Source: Marinomonas piezotolerans
GTDB lineage: Bacteria; Pseudomonadota; Gammaproteobacteria; Pseudomonadales; Marinomonadaceae
NCBI RefSeq assembly: GCF_003362755.1
Contig: NZ_QKRA01000001.1
Location: forward strand, 310,001-374,000
Direction: 5' to 3'
Length of the DNA stretch: 64,000 nucleotides
The translations under genes and the position numbers were made by a program. The notes beneath the pieces were generated by a model, which was not told the DNA's origin, ran no database searches, and saw only the letters and a list, made by a program, of their open reading frames with translations. Positions 45,215 to 55,509 of the stretch are shown here, in pieces (position 1 is the first letter of the stretch; each line of letters opens with the position of its first letter).

Positions 45215-46661
45215 AGATGTACTGATTAATGTTACACCTATGGAGATTCGCGTTGCGTTGGTCGAAAACGGTGTATTACAAGAAGTTTATATAGAGCGAT
45301 CTAGTAGAAAAGGGATAGTCGGAAATATCTACCAAGGTCGAGTAGTGCGCGTATTGCCTGGTATGCAGGCAGCCTTTGTTGATATTGGTCTTGAGCGTGC
45401 TGCGTTCATTCATGTCTCTGAAGTCGCCGACCGTGATGCCGTAAATCCAAGTGATCAAATAGGTGACTACTTGCGAGAAGGGCAGTCGTTGGTTGTTCAG
45501 GTAACAAAGGACCCGATTAGTACAAAAGGGGCTCGCCTAACCACTCATTTGTCGATCCCCTCTCGATATTTGGTGTACATGCCAGATCAAGCACACGTCG
45601 GCGTCAGCCAGCGTATTGACGATGAAGATGAACGTGAACGGCTAAAATCTCTTGTTTCGACCGCATTGAAAGATCGAGATGAGACGAGTGGTTATATATT
45701 GAGAACCGCCGCGGAACGTGCTGGTGAAGAAGAAATACTTTCGGATATTAATTTTTTGACGCGTCTTTGGCAATCGGTAAAAAAACGGATAAATGGCTCA
45801 AAAGCTCCTACTGTTATTTATGAAGATCTGCCACTTCATTTACGTACAATGCGTGATTTGGTCAGTCTCACGACAGAAAAAATTCGTATTGATTCGAAAG
45901 AAAACTACGCAAAATTGCGTGCATTTGCTGAAGACTTCATTCCAGATCTTTTGCCACGAATAGAGTATTACCCGGGCGAACGGCCAATCTTTGATTTGTA
46001 CAGTGTAGAGGATGAAGTACAGAGAGCTTTGGATAGAAAAGTTCAGCTTAAATCGGGCGGCTATTTGCTAATAGAGCAAACGGAGTCGATGACCACAATT
46101 GATGTTAACACTGGCGCTTTTGTTGGCAGTAAGAACTTAGAAGAAACCATTTATAAAACTAATTTGGAGGCGGCGACGGCATTGGGCCGCCAGCTGCGTT
46201 TACGCAATTTAGGTGGGATCATTATAATCGATTTTATCGATATGGAAGATGAGGAGCACAAGCGCCAAGTGCTCCGAATGCTGGAGAAAGTGCTCGATGC
46301 CGATCATGCGAAGACTAAAATTACAGGCGTGTCGGAGTTAGGCTTGGTTGAAATGACACGTAAGCGCACTCGAGAAAGCTTAGGTCAAATTCTTTGTGAA
46401 CCGTGTCGAGCTTGCCGTGGTAGCGGGTTTGTTAAAACACCCGAGACGGTTTGCTATGAGGTGTTTCGAGAGATATTACGCGCTGATCGTGCTTATGACT
46501 CAAGTACATATTTAGTGTTAGCGTCCACATCAGTTGTAGATCGTTTTTTAGATGAAGAAAGTGCAGGGGTTGCTGAACTCGAGGCGTTTATTGGCAAAAC
46601 GATACGCTTTCAGGTCGAACCAGTGTACACCCAAGATCAATATGATGTGGTGTTACGATAA
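45207..46661 (+). CDS. rng: Ribonuclease G
   Basis: A 484-residue endoribonuclease that matures the 5' end of 16S rRNA and cuts some mRNAs. It begins with an S1 RNA-binding domain (GNIYQGRVVRVLPGMQAAFVDIG). The catalytic aspartates lie in DVNTGAFVGS and IIIIDFIDMED, and the zinc-link cysteines in CEPCRACRGSG. GAAGGAGA (45193-45200) is eight bases before GTG 45207 but abuts ATG 45201, so the GTG start is chosen. It overlaps maf by 8 nt and precedes yhdP by 13 nt. Confidence 0.95.
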   Translation: MSEDVLINVTPMEIRVALVENGVLQEVYIERSSRKGIVGNIYQGRVVRVLPGMQAAFVDIGLERAAFIHVSEVADRDAVNPSDQIGDYLREGQSLVVQVTKDPISTKGARLTTHLSIPSRYLVYMPDQAHVGVSQRIDDEDERERLKSLVSTALKDRDETSGYILRTAAERAGEEEILSDINFLTRLWQSVKKRINGSKAPTVIYEDLPLHLRTMRDLVSLTTEKIRIDSKENYAKLRAFAEDFIPDLLPRIEYYPGERPIFDLYSVEDEVQRALDRKVQLKSGGYLLIEQTESMTTIDVNTGAFVGSKNLEETIYKTNLEAATALGRQLRLRNLGGIIIIDFIDMEDEEHKRQVLRMLEKVLDADHAKTKITGVSELGLVEMTRKRTRESLGQILCEPCRACRGSGFVKTPETVCYEVFREILRADRAYDSSTYLVLASTSVVDRFLDEESAGVAELEAFIGKTIRFQVEPVYTQDQYDVVLR

Positions 46662-46674
46662 AGGATAGTTACCT

Positions 46675-49600
46675 ATGCAGGTTGCTAAAAGGGTATTTGG
46701 TCTTGTTTTTTGGCTAGTTGTTATTAGTGCGATTATTTTGGCCTGTGTTGTGCTTTTTTCAAAGTATGCGCTGCCTATGGTTGACCGCTATCGCCCTCAA
46801 ATCGAACAAAACTTGACTCAGTTGACGGGCATGCCTGTGCACGTGGATGGTATACATGCTCGAATGAACGGTATTAATGTTCAACTAGCGGCGTCTGCGA
46901 TTTCCATTGATACGCCCGGACGAGACCAAGCACTTTCTATCGCTGTATTACATTTCGAATTAGATCTTCCTAAAACACTATTAACGCTGTCCCCACAATT
47001 TAAAGACGTTGTTGTCTCAGATGTCGATCTATTTTTAGAAGAGGATGGCAAGGGGGGGATAAATTTTTCTGGTTTGGAGTCTTCTGCTAAGGCTGCCGAT
47101 AATACAGATATTGCTGTCGCAAGGATTCTTAATTATGTAACAGAGCAGCAGCAGGTATCCGTCGCCGATATGCGGATACATCTAAATAGTCCCCGTTTTC
47201 CGCAACAGACTCTTTCTTTGCCGCACAGTTATTTGCTTAAAGCGAGATCAAAGACCTTACTGAGTTCCGATATTTTTATTAATGATGCGAGGAGCCCTTT
47301 AGAGGTCAGGGTGGAGATCAATAATGATCTCACGAGTTTTCTAAAACAACGGATCACTGCATATGCAAACGTACCTAACACTCGTATTAATCTAGAGTGG
47401 TTGGAGCCATTGTCTGATAAAGGGATTAATTCGGCGATGATATCCGGGCAGTATTGGCTTACTTATCAGACCGGACGAGGCTTAGAGGTTCAAGCTAAGA
47501 GCAGTGAAATAGAGGCAACTTTTTCTAACAGTGGTTTTATAAATTTACAATCTGACTGGAAGTTTAAGCGAGAGGGGGGGGTCAATAGCTTGAGTGCCCC
47601 ACATATTGTTTGGACAGATAATACACATAGCTTTGGTCCAACACAGCTCAAAGGTGAGTTGGATTCCGAATCAGATAGAAGCTATGTTGTGTTTGACAAA
47701 TTAGACGCTCAAATAATGAGTGATCTTGCTCTGCGTTTTATCCCAAAAGACTGGTTTTTGAGTCAAATGTTAACTGGGCTTGATGCGGAGGGCACCGCTG
47801 AAAATGGAGCGATTAGAGTTTGGCAATCCGATGAGAAGTTGCGTTATCAATATTTGAGCAATGTAGTAGGTGCAACGGTAAAAGGATACAACGGTATCCC
47901 GGCTGTGAAAGATGTCAACGCGGTGTTCTCTTTATCCGATGTAGAGGGGAATATTGAGTTTTTAGCAAATCAAACTGAGCTAGCATTTCCTACGCTTTAT
48001 GATTCCTCGTGGTCAATAGATCGCGCTAGCGGTGAAGTATATTGGCGAAAACTTCAAGACGCATTTGTGGTTTCGGGTGAGGATTTAAGTGTTACTCACA
48101 ACGGAGCCGACATACAGGGTGCCTTTCGGTTGGAGCAGCCAGACGAGCGTGAAGGATGGATTGCTTTAGACATAAACGCGCAAAATGTACCCATTGAAGA
48201 TCGTTTAACTTTTGTGCCCACAAATGCGTTATCCGATGCTTTGCGTGATTGGCTCGCTAGTAATTTGTATGGAGGAGAAGCCAGTAAAGTCGACTTCTTG
48301 TTACGTGCAGGACTACGATCAGAAACGCCACCATTAATTAGATTGGATATAGATGCTGCGGTCGATGAGCTCTCTTTTGATCCTAATTGGCCGCACCCAA
48401 CAAATGTTAAAGCTAATGTATCTCTTGGTAGTGATGATTTAACTGTTTCTGTAAAGGAGGCCGAGTTCGCAGGCCTTCCAGTGGACCGATTATCGATTAA
48501 TGTTCCTATAACCGAGGCGGGGGCTAATTGGCTTAATATTTCAGGTAACGTTGATGATCAGGCGTCAGCTGTGATCGGTGCCTTGAACAAAACGCCGCTA
48601 CAAGAATCTGTTTTAGCGCCTTTTGAGCAGTGGAACATTGATGGGGCGGTTGCTGGTAGTTTTGATGTGTCGGTACCGTTAAAGAGTGGTTTAGGTGAGC
48701 CCCTTGCTCAAGTAGAGCTAAGATTTAAAAACAATGAATTGTATATTCCCGAAATAGACTTAGCCTCTTATGTGGACGAGGGGATGCTACATTTTTCGTC
48801 TAAACGAGGCTTATTCGATACTGAGTTCTCGGTTGATACTCTAGGCGGTACTAGTAATATCAAATTGTCCTCTGAAAGCCTAGCAGATGGTCGATTTGTC
48901 GTCTTAGGGCAGATAGAAGGGGATGTTGCAGCTAAACCTATGGGACAGTGGCGTAATCTGCCCGCACCTATTATTCGTCGATTGAATGGAGTTACCCCCT
49001 ATAGCGCTGAATTTTCGATTAATAAGTCTCAGCGTGGGCAGGTGGATGTATCAGTGTCGTCTCAGCTTGAAGGTTTTGTGTCGGAACTGCCTGCGCCATT
49101 TTCAAAACGGTCTGATCGAGAACTGCCGTTCGCATTAGGTTTAAAGGTTTTTGAGAGCGACGTATTAATAAATTTTGCTGCAGAGCAATTGGCATATGGT
49201 GAATTGCTTTTGTCTAACTCGGAGATAACAAGTGGCCGCTTATCTCTTTTTGAGCCGCTTCAGCGTGTTGAGGAAATGAAGACTGGCGTTGCGTTTAGTG
49301 GTCAGACCAGCATAGTTAATTGGCATGACTGGGTGCCATTAATCAGTGAGCTCAGTGAGGCTGGCGCTGGTACAAAGACAAGTACAAATGCTCCCATGTC
49401 TTTAGTAGTGCCTAGTTGGATTCGTTCAATTGACCTCCTAGCGGACAGTGTGCCGATTAATGAGCAAAATGAATTAAGTAACGTGAAGTTGGTTTACCAA
49501 GCTTCTAGAGCTGGTAACCCAGTTACTCTTACATCAGATGAATTGAATGTAGAATTGAAAAATGCTTCTACGCTGCCTCAACTACATATAGCCTACCTTA

Positions 49601-50484
49601 ATTGGAAGACAGGCAGCTCTTCATCTAAAGACTCTGATGGGGCAGACCCCATGCAGCCGGGCATTATTCCTTCAATGGCAATTAAGCTTGATCAGGTGTT
49701 TATTGATAATCGTCCATATGGAGACTGGCGTGCAGACGTCGTGAATCTTGGTGAAAGTATCCGTATTGATAATATTTCCACCCAATTACCAAACGGTAAA
49801 TTTGATGGGCAAATCTTTTGGCAAGGCGGTGATACACCTAATGTGGAAGTAACGATAGCGACGTCAGGATCTGATGCACAAGAGTTAACAAGTAAGTTCT
49901 CGCCGACGCCGTTTATAAAGTCTAAATCTTATAAGATGGATGTGGCCTTGAGCTGGAAGGGGGCTTTGGTGTCATTTGATCGTGCCTCTTTGAACGGCCG
50001 TATCAAATTTAACGTTAATGATGGCAACTTCAATCAAGTTGATCAGCTTCCGCCTTTTTTAAAGGTGTTAGGGATATTCAATGTCGATACGTTGTTGAAG
50101 CGGTTGACGTTTGATTTCTCGGATCTTTATGAAGAGGGGATGTCATTTAGCGAGTTTTCAAGTGTGCTCGTGATCCGAGAGGGTATTCTAGATACCGCAG
50201 AACCGGTTCAGGTTTTGTCGCCGACTGCGGAGATTCAGTTAGCAGGCAAAGCAAATCTAATCAATGAAACGCTAGATGAGCGATTGACTGCAACTATCCC
50301 AATAAGTAGCACTTTACCCGTTGCAGGGTTACTGTTGGCAACGCCTCAAATTGCTGGCTTACTGTATATTACAGATAAATTGATTGGCGATCAGATCTCC
50401 AAGGTGACAAGTATTCAGTATGAAATCAAAGGACCGTTCTCTGCTCCGAATGTGAAGCCTGTGAAGTATACGCCTCGGAAGTAG
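46675..50484 (+). CDS. yhdP: YhdP-family AsmA-like envelope protein
   Basis: A 1269-residue inner-membrane-anchored periplasmic protein. One helix (about residues 9-31) is followed by a long beta-rich body of the DUF3971/AsmA-like type, the bridge-like lipid-transfer class to which YhdP, TamB and YdbH belong. The C-terminus has the AsmA-like LLKRLTFDFSDLYEEGMSFSEF segment. It likely carries phospholipid between the membranes. It closes the mre-rng gene block, and a terminator follows. Because the family diverges fast, the name rests on length, topology and position as well as sequence. Confidence 0.9.
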   Translation: MQVAKRVFGLVFWLVVISAIILACVVLFSKYALPMVDRYRPQIEQNLTQLTGMPVHVDGIHARMNGINVQLAASAISIDTPGRDQALSIAVLHFELDLPKTLLTLSPQFKDVVVSDVDLFLEEDGKGGINFSGLESSAKAADNTDIAVARILNYVTEQQQVSVADMRIHLNSPRFPQQTLSLPHSYLLKARSKTLLSSDIFINDARSPLEVRVEINNDLTSFLKQRITAYANVPNTRINLEWLEPLSDKGINSAMISGQYWLTYQTGRGLEVQAKSSEIEATFSNSGFINLQSDWKFKREGGVNSLSAPHIVWTDNTHSFGPTQLKGELDSESDRSYVVFDKLDAQIMSDLALRFIPKDWFLSQMLTGLDAEGTAENGAIRVWQSDEKLRYQYLSNVVGATVKGYNGIPAVKDVNAVFSLSDVEGNIEFLANQTELAFPTLYDSSWSIDRASGEVYWRKLQDAFVVSGEDLSVTHNGADIQGAFRLEQPDEREGWIALDINAQNVPIEDRLTFVPTNALSDALRDWLASNLYGGEASKVDFLLRAGLRSETPPLIRLDIDAAVDELSFDPNWPHPTNVKANVSLGSDDLTVSVKEAEFAGLPVDRLSINVPITEAGANWLNISGNVDDQASAVIGALNKTPLQESVLAPFEQWNIDGAVAGSFDVSVPLKSGLGEPLAQVELRFKNNELYIPEIDLASYVDEGMLHFSSKRGLFDTEFSVDTLGGTSNIKLSSESLADGRFVVLGQIEGDVAAKPMGQWRNLPAPIIRRLNGVTPYSAEFSINKSQRGQVDVSVSSQLEGFVSELPAPFSKRSDRELPFALGLKVFESDVLINFAAEQLAYGELLLSNSEITSGRLSLFEPLQRVEEMKTGVAFSGQTSIVNWHDWVPLISELSEAGAGTKTSTNAPMSLVVPSWIRSIDLLADSVPINEQNELSNVKLVYQASRAGNPVTLTSDELNVELKNASTLPQLHIAYLNWKTGSSSSKDSDGADPMQPGIIPSMAIKLDQVFIDNRPYGDWRADVVNLGESIRIDNISTQLPNGKFDGQIFWQGGDTPNVEVTIATSGSDAQELTSKFSPTPFIKSKSYKMDVALSWKGALVSFDRASLNGRIKFNVNDGNFNQVDQLPPFLKVLGIFNVDTLLKRLTFDFSDLYEEGMSFSEFSSVLVIREGILDTAEPVQVLSPTAEIQLAGKANLINETLDERLTATIPISSTLPVAGLLLATPQIAGLLYITDKLIGDQISKVTSIQYEIKGPFSAPNVKPVKYTPRK

Positions 50485-50524
50485 CCGTCTATCTGGCAGG
50501 TCCGAAGAAGAAAGTAATAAAGTA

Positions 50525-50548
50525 AAGCGATGCTATCGGGCATCGCTT
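50525..50548. terminator. Terminator between yhdP and darP
   Basis: A 9-bp stem, AAGCGATGC (50525-50533) with GCATCGCTT (50540-50548), and a 6-nt loop between convergent genes. Flanking T-runs are short, so strength is uncertain. Confidence 0.65.
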
Positions 50549-50568
50549 GTATCTGAAAAAGTTAGCAA

Positions 50569-51099
50569 TTAATTCAGGCCAAGTTGCTGGTCTTGTACCT
50601 CACGTAGATACTTGAAAAGTTTCTTGCTGTTGGTTGTTGCTTTACCTTGAGAGTGCTCTTTCTGGGCCATACGTACGAGTGAGCGTAGGTGTTGAATGTC
50701 AATATTTGGGTTCTTATCAATGTATTGATCGAGTACCGCTTTGCTGTTATCGCCGATGAGAGCGTCACGTGTCGCTTCGAGTTGATGAAACCTTTTGTTA
50801 TTGGCTGCTGAAGCTGCGTCAAATAGTTGGACGCGGTTTTCAATTGCTTCAGCATCTTCCGTGCGCATGACCTTGCCAATATACTGTAGATGGCGACGTT
50901 GAGCCCCCCAATGGGTGATGCGATCAGCTTCAGCAAGCGCTTCACGTAATGTTTCAGACATGGGGACTTTTTTTCGTTGGGCAGGCGTTAATTTGACGAG
51001 CTTGGCGCCAAGATCTTGGAGAGCTTCCATCTCACGCTTTATCTGCGTTTTACTTTTGATCTCTTCTTCGTTTTCGTCGTAATGTTCAAAATCTGTCAT
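50569..51099 (-). CDS. darP: Ribosome biogenesis factor DarP (YjgA)
   Basis: A 176-residue cytosolic assembly factor of the 50S subunit (DUF615). It is highly charged and helical, with the family's SKTQIKREMEALQDLGAKLV at the start and HWGAQRRHLQYIGKVMR in the middle. It is usually encoded next to tldD/pmbA after yhdP; here those genes are absent and darP is instead 11 nt after mgtE on the minus strand. The assignment is firm. Confidence 0.93.
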   Translation of the reverse strand: MTDFEHYDENEEEIKSKTQIKREMEALQDLGAKLVKLTPAQRKKVPMSETLREALAEADRITHWGAQRRHLQYIGKVMRTEDAEAIENRVQLFDAASAANNKRFHQLEATRDALIGDNSKAVLDQYIDKNPNIDIQHLRSLVRMAQKEHSQGKATTNSKKLFKYLREVQDQQLGLN

Positions 51100-51110
51100 T
51101 ATTAATTCAT

Positions 51111-52463
51111 CTATATTAAAAATATGGTTGCAAGCCCTAAAAAGGACAAGAAGCCAACGACATCAGTCACAGTCGTTAGGATGACGCTACCCGCTAAAGC
51201 CGGATCAATTCCAAGTTTTTTTAAAGCAATTGGTAGAAGTGTGCCAGTTAATGCTGCGAATAATAGATTAATAACTATTGCACCAGCAATAACATATGCA
51301 ATTTGCATATCACCAAACCACATATAAGTAAGTGCCGCTATAACAGCTGCCCAAAGGGTGCCGTTGATCAACCCGACAATGATCTCACGATTGAGTAACC
51401 ATTTGGCATTTGCGTTGCCTATTTGATTAAGTGCGATACCACGAATCACCAAGGTGAGTACTTGAGAGCCAGCAATGCCGCCCATACTGGCTACAATTGG
51501 CATCAGAATAGCAAGTGCCACGACTTTGTCTAATGTATCTTGAAATAGACCAATAACATAGGAAGCGGTAAATGCTGTCACTAGGTTAATGCCAAGCCAA
51601 ACTGCGCGGCGCTTGCTGGTTTGAATGATCGGAGCAAATGTGTCTTCGTCATCATCTAGCCCCGCCATCGACAACATTGAGTGTTCGGCTTCGTCGCGAA
51701 TGACGTCAACCACGTCATCAATCGTGATACGACCTAAAAGCTTTTTGGTTTCGGGGTCTATTACAGGAGCAGATACCAAATCCATTTTTTCAAACAGCTG
51801 TGCTACTTCTGCTGCGTCTTGGTCGGCATAGATGACATCGCATTCGGTTTCCATGATATCACGAACCGTTGCGTCGGCGTCGGCGACAAGCAACTTAGTT
51901 AGTGGCAGCATGCCTAAAAATCGGTCGGTACGGCTTACAACTAATAAACTATCTGTCATTTCAGGCAGTTCTGAGTGCCGGCGTAGAAACCTGAAAACAA
52001 TATCAACAGTGATGTTAGGGCGGATAGTGATCGTATCCGTATTCATTAGACCGCCAGCAGAATCCTCAGAATAACTGAGGAGTGCTTCCATACGCGCGCG
52101 ATTTTGCGCTGTCATGGAGGCTAGTACTTCTTTAACAAGGGTCTCTGGTAGTTGCTGAAGAATATCTGCGAGATCGTCGTTGTCGAAGTGCTCCGAGACA
52201 GCAAGAAGACGTTCAGTGTCCATGGACTTCATGAACTGAATACTGATTTCTTCGCTTACATAGGGAAGCACTTCACCTTGATTTGTGTGGTCAATTAACC
52301 CCCACAAAAGCTTTCTTTCTCTAGGCGGGCTCGATTCTAAGAGACGAGCAACATCCTGGGCTGGCAACGCACCATTAAGTAAATACTTGATCTGCATGGT
52401 TGCGCCGGACTCTAGTGAGTCTGAGACAGCCTGCAAGTGCTCTAGCGTTGTCGGCTCATTCAT
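51111..52463 (-). CDS. mgtE: Magnesium transporter MgtE
   Basis: A 450-residue Mg2+ channel/transporter. The N-terminal MgtE_N helical domain is followed by two CBS domains (about residues 135-255), with ITIDDVVDVI joining to a five-helix pore. The conserved pore segments PIVASMGGIAGSQVLTLVIRG and the C-terminal DPALAGSVILTTVTDVVGF are present. It is 5 nt after ptsO on the same mRNA, an association also seen in Pseudomonas. Mg2+ binding to the CBS region gates the channel. Confidence 0.95.
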   Translation of the reverse strand: MNEPTTLEHLQAVSDSLESGATMQIKYLLNGALPAQDVARLLESSPPRERKLLWGLIDHTNQGEVLPYVSEEISIQFMKSMDTERLLAVSEHFDNDDLADILQQLPETLVKEVLASMTAQNRARMEALLSYSEDSAGGLMNTDTITIRPNITVDIVFRFLRRHSELPEMTDSLLVVSRTDRFLGMLPLTKLLVADADATVRDIMETECDVIYADQDAAEVAQLFEKMDLVSAPVIDPETKKLLGRITIDDVVDVIRDEAEHSMLSMAGLDDDEDTFAPIIQTSKRRAVWLGINLVTAFTASYVIGLFQDTLDKVVALAILMPIVASMGGIAGSQVLTLVIRGIALNQIGNANAKWLLNREIIVGLINGTLWAAVIAALTYMWFGDMQIAYVIAGAIVINLLFAALTGTLLPIALKKLGIDPALAGSVILTTVTDVVGFLSFLGLATIFLI

Positions 52464-52468
52464 CGATA

Positions 52469-52738
52469 TTATTCGTCTTCTCCGAAGCGGTTATTAATCA
52501 ATGCTATGATCTCGTTCATGGCTTTTTCTTCGTCTTCGCCATTAACCTTGATCTTAATTGTTGTGCCTTTCGCTGCAGCAAGCATCATCATTGCCATGAT
52601 ACTTTTTCCATCGACATTTCTACCTTCTTTCTCGATGGTAATGTCTGACGAAAACTTCGATGTTGTTTCAATAAGCTTACCTGCAGCACGTGCATGAAGC
52701 CCGAGTTTATTAATAATCTCGACAGTTTGCTCTAACAT
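52469..52738 (-). CDS. ptsO: HPr-like phosphocarrier of the nitrogen PTS
   Basis: An 89-residue HPr-family protein (NPr) that passes phosphate from enzyme I-Ntr to PtsN. The phospho-accepting histidine is H15 in KLGLHARAAG. The conserved second segment NVDGKSIMAMMMLAAAKG carries S-x-M-x-L rather than the regulatory serine region of Gram-positive HPr. It is 9 nt from ptsN, with rapZ, which normally separates the two, absent. Confidence 0.95.
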   Translation of the reverse strand: MLEQTVEIINKLGLHARAAGKLIETTSKFSSDITIEKEGRNVDGKSIMAMMMLAAAKGTTIKIKVNGEDEEKAMNEIIALINNRFGEDE

Positions 52739-52747
52739 AGATATTCC

Positions 52748-53197
52748 TTATATCGATAATTCGAATGCTGCCTGCAGATCCTCATTAGTCGCCTGTTGAC
52801 GTAGTTTCGCCAGCTTATCCGTTGATTGAGCGAGTTCCGCTATCTCCGCTAGTGTCGCTAAATGATCGTCACACTGATGGGGAGGAACAATTAATGCAAA
52901 AATCAGGTCCACTGGCTTACGGTCAATTGAGTCAAAATCGATGGGCTCATCGAGTGACATAATAACGATGGCCGCTTGGTTTGCTTGCTCAAGTCGACAG
53001 TGAGGGATAGCAATGCCACTACCTATACCAGTGCTACCTAACTTTTCTCGACCAAGGAGAGCATCATACACTTCTTCTGCATGACAATGCAGTCGCGAGC
53101 CTATTGCTTCAGAGAGTTGCTCCAGAACACGTTTTTTACTGGTAACTTGTTGTTTAGCAAAAACTAATTCTGGCTTTACTAAATTTCTAACCGACAT
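52748..53197 (-). CDS. ptsN: PTS IIA-Ntr protein PtsN
   Basis: A 149-residue EIIA-like regulator that links phosphorylation state to potassium uptake and nitrogen control. The phosphorylated histidine lies in GIAIPHCRL near residue 65, inside the family's STGIGSGIAIPH motif. It lies 11 nt after rpoN. In most relatives hpf separates rpoN from ptsN; it is absent here. The size and sequence are otherwise ordinary. Confidence 0.95.
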   Translation of the reverse strand: MSVRNLVKPELVFAKQQVTSKKRVLEQLSEAIGSRLHCHAEEVYDALLGREKLGSTGIGSGIAIPHCRLEQANQAAIVIMSLDEPIDFDSIDRKPVDLIFALIVPPHQCDDHLATLAEIAELAQSTDKLAKLRQQATNEDLQAAFELSI

Positions 53198-53208
53198 GAT
53201 AACAGCCT

Positions 53209-54699
53209 TTAAATAAGTCGTTTACGCTCGTTAGAGGGTGGAATATTCATCGCTTCGCGATACTTTGCAACCGTTCTGCGGGCTACTTGGATACCTTGCT
53301 CTGCCAAAATGATTGCAAGCTTATTATCGCTTAATGGTTTTTTAGGTGGCTCATCCGCAACGAGCTTCTTAATCATTGCGCGAATAGCCGTTGAGGAGCA
53401 TTCGCCCCCCGATGCGGTATTGACATGGCTTGAGAAGAAGTATTTCAACTCGAAAATGCCCCGCGGAGTATGCATGTACTTTTGAGTCGTTACACGTGAA
53501 ATTGTTGATTCATGCATGCCTACCTCTTCTGCGACATCATGTAGCACCATTGGTTTCATGGCTTCTTCACCGACCTCAAAGAAATCGACTTGTCGCGCAA
53601 CAATACAACTCGCTACCTTGAGAAGTGTTTCGTTACGACTTTGTAGGCTTTTCAGAAACCATTTTGCTTCTTGTAAAGAGTTTCGAATATAAGAAACGTC
53701 TTCAGAGGACTTTGATGTGGTGAGCATCGCAGAGTAGGTTTCGTTTATTTTGACCGGAGGCAATGCGTCATTATTGAGCTCTACTTGCCAAATACCATTG
53801 TGCTTTTTGACGCTCACATCAGGAATAACATAGTCTGTTTCGCTTGTATCAACCAGCGAGCCCGGGCGCGGATTAAGTTGCTGGATAAGCGTAATAACTT
53901 CCTTTAGCGCCTCTTCTTTGAGCCGAGTTTTTCGGCTTAATTGCGCGTAGTCACGGTTTCCAAGTAAGCTCAAATGTTGATCTACCACGTTAAAGGTGCT
54001 GCGGTATAGAGGGTGATCTTTAAATGCTTCAAGTTGAACCAATAGACATTCTCTTAAATCCTGTGAGCAGACGCCAATCGGATCGAATCGCTGCAAGCGG
54101 TGTTGCACTGCTTCAACTTCATCAAGCTCTAGATCGTCCATATCAACAGACAGTACTGCAAAAATGTCTTCAACGGACGTTGACAGGTATCCATCAGGCT
54201 GAACGCTATCTATGATTGCATATGCAATCTCGATATCCTTGTCGGACATGTGAGTGAGGTTGAGCTGCCAAATTAAATGGTCTTGGATGTTTTCAAGTAA
54301 GGCATTACGGCTATCCAAATCTTGGTCACCTTCAAATGAAGGGGAGTCAGATGCGGCGGCAGAATTTTGATACGTGTCATCCCAGTTACTATCAATCGAT
54401 AGCTCATTGGGAATACTCTCCGTCCACTCAGACTCTACGCGCGAGTCGTCGCCAGTTTGTTCGGCTTTTGTTTCAGACGAAGTGGTTTCTGCGACATTAG
54501 TGATTTCCGAGTTTTTGGTAACGGATTCCTGTTGAAAGCTTTCCTCTTCGTCTAATTCAAGAAGAGGGTTTGACTCTAGGAAATCGTGGATTTCCTGTTG
54601 CAAGTCAAGCGTCGAAAGCTGTAGCAATTTTATAGCTTGCTGCAGCTGAGGGGTCATCGTTAACTGTTGACCCATTTTAAGTTGCAAGGACTGCTTCAT
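53209..54699 (-). CDS. rpoN: RNA polymerase sigma-54 factor
   Basis: A 496-residue alternative sigma factor for -24/-12 promoters. The Gln-rich N-terminal activator-interaction region (LTMTPQLQQAIKLLQLSTLDL) is followed by an acidic linker, a core-binding region and the C-terminal RpoN box ARRTVAKYRE. All domains are complete. It follows lptB by 76 nt, the standard arrangement. It is directly relevant to the sigma-54 promoter and NtrC-family regulator at 10467-13867. Confidence 0.97.
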   Translation of the reverse strand: MKQSLQLKMGQQLTMTPQLQQAIKLLQLSTLDLQQEIHDFLESNPLLELDEEESFQQESVTKNSEITNVAETTSSETKAEQTGDDSRVESEWTESIPNELSIDSNWDDTYQNSAAASDSPSFEGDQDLDSRNALLENIQDHLIWQLNLTHMSDKDIEIAYAIIDSVQPDGYLSTSVEDIFAVLSVDMDDLELDEVEAVQHRLQRFDPIGVCSQDLRECLLVQLEAFKDHPLYRSTFNVVDQHLSLLGNRDYAQLSRKTRLKEEALKEVITLIQQLNPRPGSLVDTSETDYVIPDVSVKKHNGIWQVELNNDALPPVKINETYSAMLTTSKSSEDVSYIRNSLQEAKWFLKSLQSRNETLLKVASCIVARQVDFFEVGEEAMKPMVLHDVAEEVGMHESTISRVTTQKYMHTPRGIFELKYFFSSHVNTASGGECSSTAIRAMIKKLVADEPPKKPLSDNKLAIILAEQGIQVARRTVAKYREAMNIPPSNERKRLI

Positions 54700-54775
54700 A
54701 GCGCAACTCTTTCTGAATGAGATTTTTGGAATGAGTTATGCATACTACTCCCTTTTCTTGAGAAAAATAAGGGGA

Positions 54776-55501
54776 TTACAATCGGAAGTCATCGCCAAGG
54801 TAAATTTTCTTAACATGCTCGTTATTGATAACGGTATCCGCATCACCGGATGCAATGATGTGGCCGTTACCAACAATGTACGCTTTGTCGCAAATATCGA
54901 GTGTTTCCCGAACATTGTGATCCGTAATAAGTACTCCGATCCCGCTGTTTTGAAGGTGGCGAATGATGTGTTTGATGTCGCCAACAGAGATTGGGTCAAC
55001 GCCTGCAAAAGGCTCATCTAACAAGATGAATTTTGGATTCATTGCAAGTGCTCTAGCGATCTCAACTCGTCTGCGTTCACCTCCAGATAATGCCATCCCA
55101 AGGTTTTTTCTTATGTGGGTGACATGGAATTCTTCTAGTAGACTCTCAAGCTTATCTTTACGGTCTTGCTTTGATAGTTCTTTGCGGGTTTCTAAGATTG
55201 CCGCTATGTTGTCTTCAACACTCAGCTTTCGAAATATCGATGCCTCTTGTGGTAGGTAGCCCACACCTTTTTGAGCTCGGGCGTGCATTGCGTCTTGAGT
55301 TATATCTTCATCGTCGATAAAAATGCCGCCTTTATCATTGGTAACCATGCCAACTATCATATAGAAACACGTAGTTTTTCCAGCACCATTAGGCCCCAAT
55401 AAGCCTACAGCTTCCCCAGTGCTTACTTTAAGGGAAACATCTTTGACAACTTCGCGCTTCTTATAACTTTTTGCAAGGTGTTTTGCTTCTAAAGTAGCCA
55501 T
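54776..55501 (-). CDS. lptB: LPS export ATPase LptB
   Basis: A 241-residue ABC ATPase that powers extraction of lipopolysaccharide from the inner membrane by LptFG. Walker [10 protein letters not shown], signature [15 protein letters not shown], and Walker [14 protein letters not shown] are present. The length and the YLGDDFRL C-terminus are typical. It follows lptA by 8 nt in the leftward lptC-lptA-lptB-rpoN unit. Confidence 0.97.
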   Translation of the reverse strand: MATLEAKHLAKSYKKREVVKDVSLKVSTGEAVGLLGPNGAGKTTCFYMIVGMVTNDKGGIFIDDEDITQDAMHARAQKGVGYLPQEASIFRKLSVEDNIAAILETRKELSKQDRKDKLESLLEEFHVTHIRKNLGMALSGGERRRVEIARALAMNPKFILLDEPFAGVDPISVGDIKHIIRHLQNSGIGVLITDHNVRETLDICDKAYIVGNGHIIASGDADTVINNEHVKKIYLGDDFRL

Positions 55502-55509
55502 CGTATGCT

